From: Candidatus Paceibacter sp. | Lineage (GTDB): Bacteria; Patescibacteriota; Minisyncoccia; Phycocordibacterales; JABAAK01 | Length of the DNA: 12,466 nt | NCBI GenBank assembly: GCA_014238775.1 | Contig: JABAAK010000015.1 | Span: forward strand, 1 to 12,466 | Reading direction: 5' to 3' | Shown here: positions 6,307 to 12,466 of the stretch, one piece after another | How positions within the stretch are numbered: the stretch's first letter is position 1 | Layout of the letters: each line of letters starts with the position of its first letter | Program-made: the position numbers and the translations under genes | The notes under the pieces: generated by a model | Seen by the model: only the letters and a program-made list of their open reading frames with translations | Database searches by the model: none | Told to the model about the DNA's origin: nothing

Positions 6307-8505
6307 ATGCGATTAAAATCTTTAACTTTAAAAGGATTCAAATCTTTTGCAGAAAAAAAAGAGATTGTGTTTAGTGATAAAATTGTAGCTATTGTAGGAC
6401 CAAATGGTTCGGGAAAATCAAATATTACAGAATCATTCCGATTTGCTCTAGGAGAGCAATCTATGAAAATATTACGGTCAAAAAAAGGAGAGGATTTAAT
6501 ATATCACGGACACCAAAACACATCTTCACAAGATAATGCAAATGTAAAACTTGTTTTTAATAACAGTGACGGATTTTTTTCTACTGTAAATTTTAATGAG
6601 CTTATTATAGATAGGACAGTATACAAGAATGGAGAAAATGAATACAAATTGAACGGCACATCAGTTAGATTAAGAGATATTTTAGAAATTTTGGCTCGGG
6701 TGAATATAGGTCCGACAGGCCATCATATAATTTCGCAAGGCGGAGCTGATAGGATTTTAAACGCCACACCAGAAGAAAGAAAAGAAATGATTGAAGACGG
6801 TCTTGGGTTGAAACATTTACAGTACAAAAAAATTGAAAGTGAAAAAAAAATCAAAAGAACAACAGAAAATATTGAAAAAGCAACCGGATTGGCACGAGAG
6901 GTAAAAATCCACCTTGGTTTTTTAGAAAAACAAGTTAACAAACACAAAAGAGCAGAACAATTAAAAGAGGAATTAATAGAAGCTTATAAATATTTTTTTT
7001 TAATTCAAAAAAAATATATATCACATTGGACAGAAAAATATAATAAACAACTTTTTCACTCAAAAAATATTGATGCAGATTTGTCTAAAAAAATTGAAGA
7101 CTCTAAATTAAGTAAAGAATTAACAGAAATCATCCAAGAATACAAAAATAAAAATATTAAGGTTGAAAATGAATTATCAGAATTACGACAAGAAAAAGAC
7201 AAAATCTCAAGAGAACTCGGAAGGCTTGAGGGAAAAAAAGAAACAAGATTTGAAAACAAACTTGATACAGATCAAAATAATTTATACTTAAAAACAAAAG
7301 ATGTTTTGGAAGCTCATAATAAAGTTTTTAAAATTATCGATTTACATACTAAAACCACAGATTTGGATGAGTTTAAGAAAGCAGTTTGTGAAATAAAAGA
7401 TATTCTATTAACTCTTTCAAATAAAGATGAAGAGTGTAAACAAGAATCACAAGAAGAAATCCTGAATATAGACAAGGAGATAGAAGAAAAAAAGAAAGAA
7501 ATGGCTAAAATAGAAGAAAAAGAATCTTTGTGTATTAAAAATTCTACTGATATTTTAAAAGGACAAGAGGAAGCAATAAAAAATGCACATATAAAAGAAA
7601 TACAAATGCTTGATTTGTTATCTAAAAAAAATAAAAATGACAGAGAAATAAGTGACTGCAATAGAAACATTGATCAATTAAAACGAGACCTTTGTGAATA
7701 TAACCAAGAGAAAACTGAATGCATGGCTTTGGTCGGTGTGGAGTGTGATTCTGTAGTTTCTTCTTCTGAAGAAATGGATTTGTTGGACAGAGAAAAAATT
7801 TATGATTTTAAAAAAGGGCTTGAAAGATTAAAAATAAGACTTGAGGAGATTGGCATTGGGTTAGATGATTCTACATTAGAAGAATACAAAACAACAAAAG
7901 AAAGGTGTGAGTTTTTGGAAAAAGAAATTTTAGATTTAAGAGAAAGTATAAACAGTCTAAAAGAAACAATAAGTAGATTACAATCTGAAATAGATGATAA
8001 ATTTAAAAAAGGCGTAGCATCTATAAATAAAGAGTTTGAAAAACTATTTAATATTTTGTTTGATGGGGGAACAGCAGCTATAAAATTAATAAAAGTTCAG
8101 AAAAAAATTAAAAGTTTTGATGAGGGAGAGGATCCAAAATTTGACGAAAGAATAGGAATAGATATTGTTACATCTCTTCCACAGAAAAAAATAAAAGAAC
8201 TTGAACAATTATCTGGAGGGGAAAGGTCTTTGGTTTCTATTGCTTTATTGTTTTCGCTGTCACAAATAACACCCCCTGCATTTATGGTTTTAGATGAGAC
8301 TGATGCAGCTCTAGACGAGGCAAACTCAAAAAAATACGGAGATATGCTTGAATCCATGGCAAAAACCACACAATTAATAGTAGTAACACACAACAGAGAA
8401 ACAATGTCTCGTGCGGATGTTATATATGGACTTAGTGTTAATCAAAAAGGATCTTCAACACTTCTTTCTGTCCGGTTTGATGATGCTGTAAAAATAGCAA
8501 AATAA
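6307..8505 (+). CDS. smc: Chromosome segregation protein SMC, short form without a recognisable hinge
   Basis: SMC ATPases organise and segregate chromosomes as part of condensin. The N-terminal head begins MRLKSLTLKGFKSFAEK and has Walker A GPNGSGKS (31-38) and the SMC block IGPTGHHIISQGGADRIL. The C-terminal head has the signature LSGGERS (635-641) and Walker B FMVLDETDAALDEAN (659-673), with E664 as the catalytic base. The neck block GLDDSTLEEYKTTKERCEFL and LFDGGTAAIKL also match bacterial SMC. At 732 residues it is far shorter than the usual 1150-1190. Arms at about 160-318 and 377-580 are roughly half length, and I see no hinge motif between them: residues 319-376 are a short helical segment with no zinc-hook CxxC. 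Dimerisation must differ from the standard hinge-hinge contact or be lost. The gene starts 3 nt after rnc and ends 4 nt before the SET gene. Confidence 0.93.
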   Translation: MRLKSLTLKGFKSFAEKKEIVFSDKIVAIVGPNGSGKSNITESFRFALGEQSMKILRSKKGEDLIYHGHQNTSSQDNANVKLVFNNSDGFFSTVNFNELIIDRTVYKNGENEYKLNGTSVRLRDILEILARVNIGPTGHHIISQGGADRILNATPEERKEMIEDGLGLKHLQYKKIESEKKIKRTTENIEKATGLAREVKIHLGFLEKQVNKHKRAEQLKEELIEAYKYFFLIQKKYISHWTEKYNKQLFHSKNIDADLSKKIEDSKLSKELTEIIQEYKNKNIKVENELSELRQEKDKISRELGRLEGKKETRFENKLDTDQNNLYLKTKDVLEAHNKVFKIIDLHTKTTDLDEFKKAVCEIKDILLTLSNKDEECKQESQEEILNIDKEIEEKKKEMAKIEEKESLCIKNSTDILKGQEEAIKNAHIKEIQMLDLLSKKNKNDREISDCNRNIDQLKRDLCEYNQEKTECMALVGVECDSVVSSSEEMDLLDREKIYDFKKGLERLKIRLEEIGIGLDDSTLEEYKTTKERCEFLEKEILDLRESINSLKETISRLQSEIDDKFKKGVASINKEFEKLFNILFDGGTAAIKLIKVQKKIKSFDEGEDPKFDERIGIDIVTSLPQKKIKELEQLSGGERSLVSIALLFSLSQITPPAFMVLDETDAALDEANSKKYGDMLESMAKTTQLIVVTHNRETMSRADVIYGLSVNQKGSSTLLSVRFDDAVKIAK

Positions 8506-8509
8506 TAAT

Positions 8510-8920
8510 ATGAAGGCGCACAGAAAAAATAAAATCCCATTATCTGTAAAAAAAAGTTATTCTGGTTTAGGACTTTTCGCCGATGAAAATATTAAAAAAA
8601 AATCATTTATAATTGAATACTATGGTCCAATAATTACAACTGAAAAATCTTTGTACGTAGGAGGTAAATATTTGTTTGAGATAAATAGTAAATGGGTTAT
8701 AAATGGTTCACCTAGATATAACAAAGCAAGATATATTAATCACTCCTGTGTTCCAAATTGTGAAACAGATGTAAAAGATAAAAGAGTATATATATATGCA
8801 ACAAAAAATATTAAAAAAGGGAAAGAGCTTTCTTATGACTATGGTAAAGAATATTTTGATGAGTATATAAAAAACAAATGTAATTGTCCAAAATGCAAAA
8901 AAATAAAAAAGAAAAAATAA
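8510..8920 (+). CDS. SET-domain protein lysine methyltransferase (putative)
   Basis: SET domains transfer methyl groups from S-adenosylmethionine to protein lysines. In 136 residues the diagnostic motifs appear in order: SGLGLFADENIKK (18-30, cofactor-binding start), IIEYYGP (34-40), ARYINHSCVPNC (73-84, the RxxNHSCxPN motif), VYIYATKNIKKGKELSYDYG (93-112, with the YDY catalytic tyrosine region), and a post-SET-like C124-x-C126-x2-C129. With C80 the three post-SET cysteines could hold one zinc ion; the spacing CxCx2C is tighter than the usual CxCx4C. The extreme C-terminus is a lysine run (KKIKKKK), perhaps for nucleic acid binding. The substrate is unknown. The start lies 4 nt after smc, so it is surely co-transcribed, and basic proteins such as ribosomal proteins or chromosome-associated proteins are candidate substrates. 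This is inference only. Confidence 0.9.
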   Translation: MKAHRKNKIPLSVKKSYSGLGLFADENIKKKSFIIEYYGPIITTEKSLYVGGKYLFEINSKWVINGSPRYNKARYINHSCVPNCETDVKDKRVYIYATKNIKKGKELSYDYGKEYFDEYIKNKCNCPKCKKIKKKK

Positions 8921-8937
8921 GTTTTATTATTTAAAAC
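8900..8937 (-). terminator. Possible terminator for the minus-strand methyltransferase gene
   Basis: Reading the minus strand past the stop at 8943, a weak hairpin (6-bp arms, GTTTTA at 8921-8926 and TAAAAC at 8932-8937, 5-nt loop) is followed by a T-rich stretch. That stretch comes from the A-rich lysine codons ending the SET gene. The geometry suits an intrinsic terminator but the stem is short and AT-rich. On the plus strand no T tract follows, so it would not end the rpmF-SET operon. Confidence 0.28.
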
Positions 8938-8942
8938 AAAAT

Positions 8943-9221
8943 TTATTTATAAATTGAAACGCCTTCTGATTGAAGTTTTTTAATTTTATTAAAGCTACCA
9001 CCATTGTTATATTCCCCAGCGGTGTTGTTTGATTTGATTACCCTGTGACAAGGTATTTTTTTATCTTTGTTTTTTCTCATTATACTACCGACTGCTCTGT
9101 ATGCTTTTTTATTTCCTGATTTTTCTGCAACTTGTTTGTATGATAAAGTTGAACCTTTTTTGATTTTAGACACAACAAAAAGCACTTTTTTTTGAAAATT
9201 ATTCTTATTTTCATTAATCAT
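8943..9221 (-). CDS. MGMT-family alkylguanine-DNA alkyltransferase, C-terminal domain only
   Basis: The family removes alkyl groups from O6-alkylguanine in DNA by suicide transfer to a cysteine. This 92-residue protein is only the C-terminal (active-site) domain: LSYKQVAEKSGNKKAYRAVGSIMRKN holds the DNA-binding helix and arginine finger (R42), PCHRVI (57-62) has the acceptor C58, and AGEYNNGGSFNKIKKLQSEG is the usual closing block. The cysteine is intact, unlike in alkyltransferase-like proteins that have Trp there, so either true transferase activity or lesion flagging for excision repair is possible. The frame is open up to an ATG at 9242, but I prefer ATG 9221. It is the one that follows a TATAAT at a 7-nt distance, and the upstream seven codons (MDIIIHI) resemble nothing in the family. 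The gene is convergent with the SET gene and divergent from the 9243 gene. Confidence 0.87.
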   Translation of the reverse strand: MINENKNNFQKKVLFVVSKIKKGSTLSYKQVAEKSGNKKAYRAVGSIMRKNKDKKIPCHRVIKSNNTAGEYNNGGSFNKIKKLQSEGVSIYK

Positions 9222-9242
9222 TATATGTATTATAATATCCAT
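9220..9242. promoter_or_regulatory. Palindromic -10 element shared by two divergent, probably leaderless genes
   Basis: ATTATAAT (9229-9236) is its own reverse complement and therefore gives a perfect TATAAT on both strands. On the plus strand TATAAT (9231-9236) ends 6 nt before ATG 9243. On the minus strand TATAAT (9234-9229) ends 7 nt before ATG 9221. Both distances put the expected transcription start at or within one base of the start codon. A second minus-strand TATAAT lies at 9225-9220. The -35 match on the plus strand is weak (TTTTCA, 9208-9213). AT-rich sequence makes chance TATAAT hits likelier, but the symmetric fit to two ATGs is notable. Confidence 0.5.
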
Positions 9243-9473
9243 ATGGGAATAAAAGATTTTTTAATTAAAAAACAACTGGAAAAACAGTTAAAAAATTTAC
9301 CAGAAAAACAAAAAGAAGCTATACTTCAGATGGTAGAAAAAAATCCAAAGTTTTTTAAACAACTTAATGATGAAATTAATGAAAATGTCAAAAACGGACA
9401 AGATAAGATGCTTGCGTCTATGTCTGTAATGAAAAAATATCAATCGAAATTTCAACAATTAATGCAACAATAA
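9243..9473 (+). CDS. Small charged helical protein, unknown function
   Basis: This 76-residue protein starts MGIKDFLIKKQLEKQL and is rich in Lys, Glu and Gln with regularly spaced hydrophobic residues. This suggests two or three amphipathic helices (about 3-20, 22-48 and 50-75). It has no cysteine, signal peptide or membrane segment and looks cytoplasmic. The frame extends upstream to 9192, but that part overlaps the divergent methyltransferase gene. ATG 9243 sits 6 nt after a perfect TATAAT, so I take it as the start. The gene ends 1 nt before the next start, so the two are co-transcribed and may act together. The segment ILQMVEKNPKFFKQLNDEI seems vaguely familiar from small conserved Patescibacteria proteins, but I cannot name a family. 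Confidence 0.72.
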   Translation: MGIKDFLIKKQLEKQLKNLPEKQKEAILQMVEKNPKFFKQLNDEINENVKNGQDKMLASMSVMKKYQSKFQQLMQQ

Positions 9474-9474
9474 T

Positions 9475-9990
9475 ATGGATATAATGACATCAATTATAGA
9501 AAACTTTGCTATCACTTTACTTGGCGGTGTGTCTGTGGTGGCAATTGTTTTTTATTTTTATTTTAAATTACATCCAGAGGAAATGGCATGTGCTAAATTA
9601 CAAGGTTTAATCTATAAAATTTTGCGTATTGGAATGTTTTTGGTTTTTTCTATAGCGGTTTTTAATATATCTTTATATTTATATGATGGAAATATTTCAA
9701 ATTCATTTGAATACTTTATAAAAGTTTTAGTTGTTTTAGTTGTGTTTAGTTGTTCAATCTTACTAACAAAACATATTATCAACAAAGAAGTTTTGGTACC
9801 CATCATTGTTGGGTGTTGGCAATTTTTAGCACTTTTTCATTTTTTTGTTAATGTAGCAGGTGTGAGTGTTATGAATATATCGGCATTTCTATGGTCTATT
9901 TTTGCATTATTATCTACTATTGCAATAACGTTTGGAATTTTCTTTTCAATATTATATTTTATCTCACACATAAATAAAAAAGAGAAATAG
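9475..9990 (+). CDS. Five-helix integral membrane protein, unknown function
   Basis: I do not recognise this 171-residue protein. Five hydrophobic stretches long enough to cross the membrane lie at about 9-30, 48-70, 80-101, 106-129 and 137-164. The loops are short, and the tail HINKKEK is positive and so probably cytoplasmic, putting the N-terminus outside. The first loop (KLHPEEMACAKLQGLIYK) has the only notable polar cluster. There are no obvious catalytic, metal-binding or transport signature residues. It starts 1 nt after the 9243 gene and ends 1 nt before the flavodoxin-fold gene, so the three form one transcript. ATG 9484 (codon 4) is an alternative start. The stop is TAG. Confidence 0.75.
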   Translation: MDIMTSIIENFAITLLGGVSVVAIVFYFYFKLHPEEMACAKLQGLIYKILRIGMFLVFSIAVFNISLYLYDGNISNSFEYFIKVLVVLVVFSCSILLTKHIINKEVLVPIIVGCWQFLALFHFFVNVAGVSVMNISAFLWSIFALLSTIAITFGIFFSILYFISHINKKEK

Positions 9991-9991
9991 C

Positions 9992-10609
9992 ATGATTTGG
10001 AACACAAAAAAACAAAACAAAAAAATTTTTATTTTTTATGGAGATCCAAACACAGATTCCTCAACCTCACTAATTTTGAATGCGTATACTGAAGGGACAA
10101 AAACATCCAAAACACACGATGTAAGAGTCACAAAATTATCAGATATGAAATTTAATCCATCACTTGAGAAGGGGTATAAGGAGATACAACAACTTGAACC
10201 AGATTTAGTAAAATTTCAAAATGATATAAAATGGGCAGATACAATGGTTTTTATTTACCCAAACTGGTGGTGTGCCATGCCAGCAAAAATGAAAGGAATA
10301 TTTGACAGAGCTTTTTTACCAGGATTTGCGTTTAATTTTAAAAAAGATTCTTCTGGAAGTAGAACTAAATCTTTAATACCTTTGTTATCAGAAAAATCAG
10401 CACATATTTTTATATGGTGTGGATCTTATTCTCCATCAGAGACAAAAAGAAAAATGGGAGATTATTCTAACGAACTTGCAAGAGGGATTTTAAAGTTTTC
10501 CGGTGTCACACCTGTGCTTGTAGATTCATTTGGGCCAAGTAGTGCTCCAGATAAGAAAAAAGAAAAATGGTTTAAGAAAATTAAAAAATTTGGAAGTCTG
10601 GGGGTATAA
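9992..10609 (+). CDS. Flavodoxin-fold NAD(P)H:quinone oxidoreductase family protein
   Basis: The family uses FMN or FAD to pass electrons from NAD(P)H to quinones or similar acceptors. In 205 residues the fold's landmarks are clear: a first beta strand and phosphate-binding loop (KIFIFYGDPNTDSSTSLILNA, 11-31), VTKLSDMKFNPSL (46-58), and the family block WADTMVFIYPNWWCAMPAKMKGIFDRAFLPGFAF (81-114). In NQO1, KefF and MdaB this block binds the flavin and shapes the active site. A fourth strand, HIFIWCGSYSPSE (138-150), follows. Which acceptor it uses cannot be read from the sequence. It follows the membrane protein by 1 nt and precedes ychF by 3 nt. The lysine-rich N-terminal ten residues and lysine-rich C-terminus look like lineage-specific additions. 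There is no signal peptide. Confidence 0.86.
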   Translation: MIWNTKKQNKKIFIFYGDPNTDSSTSLILNAYTEGTKTSKTHDVRVTKLSDMKFNPSLEKGYKEIQQLEPDLVKFQNDIKWADTMVFIYPNWWCAMPAKMKGIFDRAFLPGFAFNFKKDSSGSRTKSLIPLLSEKSAHIFIWCGSYSPSETKRKMGDYSNELARGILKFSGVTPVLVDSFGPSSAPDKKKEKWFKKIKKFGSLGV

Positions 10610-10612
10610 ATT

Positions 10613-11701
10613 ATGTCTTTGTCTATTGGAATAGTTGGATTACCAAATGCTGGAAAAAGCACTCTTTTTAATACACTTACAAATCATTCTGTACCTATGG
10701 AAAATTATCCATTTTGTACAATCGATCCGTCTGTTGGTGTTGTGTCTGTACCAGATTCTCGTTTAGAAAAATTATCAGAATTTTCTAATTCAAAAAAAAC
10801 AATAAATACAACGGTTTCCTTTGTAGATATTGCTGGACTTGTTTCAGGTGCTTCTTTGGGTGAGGGTTTAGGTAATGAATTTTTATCACACATCAAAAGT
10901 ACAAATGCCATAGCACAAGTAATACGTGTATTTGACTCAAAGGACATAATTCACACGGAAGGAGATATATCACCATTAAGAGATTTAGATATAATCAGTA
11001 CAGAATTATCATTGTCTGATTTATATATAATAGAGAAACATTTATCAAAAATAGAAAAAGACTGTAAAAAAGGTGAAAAAGAATCACTTTTTGAAAAAGA
11101 AGTGCTTATAAAAGCAAAAAAAGATTTAGAAGAAAATATAAAATTAAATGAAAATAATTATGAAAAAGAAGAAAAGTCTGTCTTTAGTAAATTAGGTTTA
11201 ATAAGTAGCAAGCCATTTTTATATGTTTTAAACACATCGGTTTCAGAGAAAAAAGATCCCTTAAACAAAAATAAATATGAAAATATAATTAAATATTTCA
11301 AAGATAAAAAACTAGATTACATAGAGCTTGATGCAAAAACAGAACATGAAATAAAAGATGAAACCGATTCTGCAGAACTTAGAAAAACTTTTGAAATGGA
11401 TGCTTTTGGGGTAGAAGTTTTTATACAAAAAGCATATAAAATGTTAGAACTCATAACATTTTTTACAACCGGAGAAGAAGAGACGCGTGCGTGGACTATT
11501 AAAAAAAATACAAATATAAAAGATGCTGGTACAGCAATACACGAGGATTTTAAAACTAAATTTAAAAAAGCAGATGTTATAGGTATAGACACTTTGTTAA
11601 AACAAGATTCGTATGCAAAAGCAAGAGATGCAGGTCTGGTAAGAATAGAAGGAAAAAATTATGTTGTGTCAGATGGCGATGTGGTGGTTTTTAAGATATG
11701 A
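10613..11701 (+). CDS. ychF: Redox- and translation-associated P-loop NTPase YchF (OLA1 family)
   Basis: YchF is an Obg-related NTPase that in studied members prefers ATP and associates with ribosomes. The 362-residue protein matches the E. coli length (363). G1 is GLPNAGKS (9-16), switch region NYPFCTIDPSVG (31-42), G3 DIAGL (72-76), then GEGLGNEFLSHI. The region equivalent to G4 reads N207-T-S-V rather than the usual NxxE, a further departure from the GTP-specific NKxD. A helical coiled section (about 115-200) and a C-terminal TGS-like domain (about 279-362, ELITFFTTGEEETRAW to GDVVVFKI) complete it. A G-rich GGGGG lies about 8 nt upstream of the ATG and may serve as a weak ribosome binding site. 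The gene ends with TGA at the expected family end, and the frame would otherwise continue into pyk. Confidence 0.96.
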   Translation: MSLSIGIVGLPNAGKSTLFNTLTNHSVPMENYPFCTIDPSVGVVSVPDSRLEKLSEFSNSKKTINTTVSFVDIAGLVSGASLGEGLGNEFLSHIKSTNAIAQVIRVFDSKDIIHTEGDISPLRDLDIISTELSLSDLYIIEKHLSKIEKDCKKGEKESLFEKEVLIKAKKDLEENIKLNENNYEKEEKSVFSKLGLISSKPFLYVLNTSVSEKKDPLNKNKYENIIKYFKDKKLDYIELDAKTEHEIKDETDSAELRKTFEMDAFGVEVFIQKAYKMLELITFFTTGEEETRAWTIKKNTNIKDAGTAIHEDFKTKFKKADVIGIDTLLKQDSYAKARDAGLVRIEGKNYVVSDGDVVVFKI

Positions 11702-11707
11702 TACAAT
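11699..11707 (+). promoter_or_regulatory. Possible extended -10 promoter for pyk
   Basis: TGATACAAT, overlapping the ychF stop codon, fits an extended -10 element (TG-N-TACAAT, one mismatch from TATAAT). It ends 9 nt before the pyk ATG at 11717, so transcription would start about 3 nt before the gene. No good -35 is visible. This short or absent leader resembles the rpmF and 9243 starts. pyk may equally be read through from ychF, which ends only 15 nt upstream. Confidence 0.33.
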
Positions 11708-11716
11708 CTTTTTAAT

Positions 11717-12466
11717 ATGAAAAACGCACTTTTTTCAAAAACAAAAATTATAGCAACACTTGGTATGCCTATTATAGACATTAAGATAATGGAAAAATTA
11801 ATACTTGCTGGTGTTGATGTGTTTAGAGTTAATTTTTCGCACATAAGCGACGAAAAAACTATTAAAAAAATAATTTCAAACTTAAATATATTAAATAAGA
11901 AATATAATCACAATGTTGCTTTGTTAGGTGACTTACAGGGTCCGAAATTAAGAATAGGTAAGGTTTTAGAAGGTACAACTCTTGTATCTGGTAAAAAGAT
12001 AATTGTAACTTCCAAAGAAATTATATCAAATGACAAAATTTTATCTGTATCATATAAGGATTTATATAAAGACTTAAAACCCAAACAACGAATACTAATT
12101 GACGATGGAAATATTGTTTTGGAAGTGATAAAAAAAAATAAAAACAAAACACTTGAATGTGTGGTGATTTATGGTGGGAATTTGAAATCAAACAAAGGTT
12201 TTAATTTACCAAACACAACCACATCACTAGATGTTTTGACGAAAAAAGACAAAAAAGACTTGAAATTAATTATTAAAAATGATTTTGATTTTGTTGCACT
12301 TTCTTTTGTTAGGTATGCAAAAGATGTTCGTTATTTAAAATCAATATTAAAAAAATACAAATCAGATCTTTTGATAGTATCAAAAATAGAAAAACCAGAA
12401 GCTTTAGAAAATATAGATGAAATAATTGAAGAATCTGACGTACTAATGGTTGCTCGTGGGGATTTA
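11717..12466 (+). CDS. pyk: Pyruvate kinase (partial, cut by right edge)
   Basis: Pyruvate kinase converts phosphoenolpyruvate and ADP to pyruvate and ATP, the last glycolytic step. The first 250 residues are present and open to the window end. TKIIATLG, VFRVNFSH, LGDLQGPKLRIG and RILIDDGNIVLEV cover the start of the A domain and the B (lid) domain. NLPNTTTSLDVLTKKDKKDL and DFVALSFVR return to the barrel. The active-site block VSKIEKPEALENIDEI contains the catalytic Lys (SKIE) and Glu of the family, and VLMVARGDL contains the metal-binding Asp. All expected residues are intact. The start ATG 11717 follows the ychF TGA by 15 nt in the same frame. It has no Shine-Dalgarno-like sequence. In an organism with reduced metabolism this would be a main source of ATP. 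Confidence 0.96.
   Translation, partial: MKNALFSKTKIIATLGMPIIDIKIMEKLILAGVDVFRVNFSHISDEKTIKKIISNLNILNKKYNHNVALLGDLQGPKLRIGKVLEGTTLVSGKKIIVTSKEIISNDKILSVSYKDLYKDLKPKQRILIDDGNIVLEVIKKNKNKTLECVVIYGGNLKSNKGFNLPNTTTSLDVLTKKDKKDLKLIIKNDFDFVALSFVRYAKDVRYLKSILKKYKSDLLIVSKIEKPEALENIDEIIEESDVLMVARGDL

Noticed and set aside
7314-7670. Minus-strand open frame of 118 codons inside smc
   Set aside because: It is Ser/Phe/Ile-rich with no motif, the typical shadow of a Lys/Glu-rich coiled coil read on the opposite strand.
8143-8505. SMC could instead be a RecN, Rad50/SbcC or other ABC-type ATPase
   Set aside because: The FKSFA start, QGGADRIL block, LSGGERS and LDETDAALDEAN motifs and the rnc neighbour are specific for bacterial SMC; there is no zinc hook.
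9192-9242. Upstream extension of the small protein (start at 9192, MKIILIFINHYMYYNIH)
   Set aside because: The extension overlaps the divergent alkyltransferase gene and the promoter; ATG 9243 has a -10 box at the right distance and begins the compositionally uniform charged protein.
1-12466. Search for CRISPR arrays, transposases, integrases, toxin-antitoxin pairs, tRNA genes or phage genes
   Set aside because: No regularly spaced repeats, terminal inverted repeats with a transposase, or recognisable mobile-element or tRNA sequence was seen; nearly the entire window is house-keeping coding sequence.

Overview
This AT-rich window (about 30% GC by eye) is a gene-dense piece of a bacterial chromosome. 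Its protein features point to a reduced genome of the Candidate Phyla Radiation (Patescibacteria), most likely a Parcubacteria-type lineage. The clues are a threonyl-tRNA synthetase without an N-terminal TGS domain, an L32 that begins MSVRMRMTKSKTGSRRAHH and has lost its zinc cysteines, a very short SMC without a recognisable hinge, a small SET-domain protein, and almost no spacing between genes. The lineage is an inference; there is no rRNA in the window to confirm it. The genetic code looks standard (code 11): TAA, TAG and TGA all end genes at sensible family boundaries, and TGA ends ychF exactly where the family ends.

Layout. 1-3699 (minus strand): dnaE followed by thrS. thrS carries an in-frame TAA directly followed by an in-frame ATG, so it appears as a 129-residue editing-domain piece plus a second piece running off the left edge. 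3700-3745: short divergent intergenic region. 3746-4330 (+): rnhB, with a long perfect palindrome inside the gene. 4343-8920 (+): a tight operon of rpmF, nusB fused to a Nudix-like domain, rnc, smc and a SET methyltransferase. 8943-9221 (-): a minimal O6-alkylguanine transferase domain. 9243-12466 (+): a small charged protein, a five-helix membrane protein, a flavodoxin-fold quinone reductase-like protein, ychF, and pyk (truncated by the right edge). No tRNA, rRNA, CRISPR array, insertion sequence or prophage signature was seen, and no stretch above 300 bases lacks a gene.

How the genes work together. The central operon groups ribosome and rRNA functions (L32, NusB antitermination, RNase III) with chromosome organisation (SMC). 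Its rpmF...rnc-smc order looks like the widespread rpmF-plsX-fab-acpP-rnc-smc neighbourhood with the fatty-acid genes missing, which fits a host-dependent organism with little lipid synthesis. The other genes are replication and RNA/DNA hybrid repair (dnaE, rnhB), alkylation repair, redox chemistry, the translation-associated P-loop protein YchF, and glycolysis (pyk).

The most unusual points are the NusB-pseudo-Nudix fusion, the hinge-less half-size SMC followed 4 nt later by a SET methyltransferase, the interrupted thrS, and promoters whose -10 box lies 6-7 nt upstream of the start codon, implying leaderless mRNAs. One of these is a palindromic -10 that could fire in both directions.
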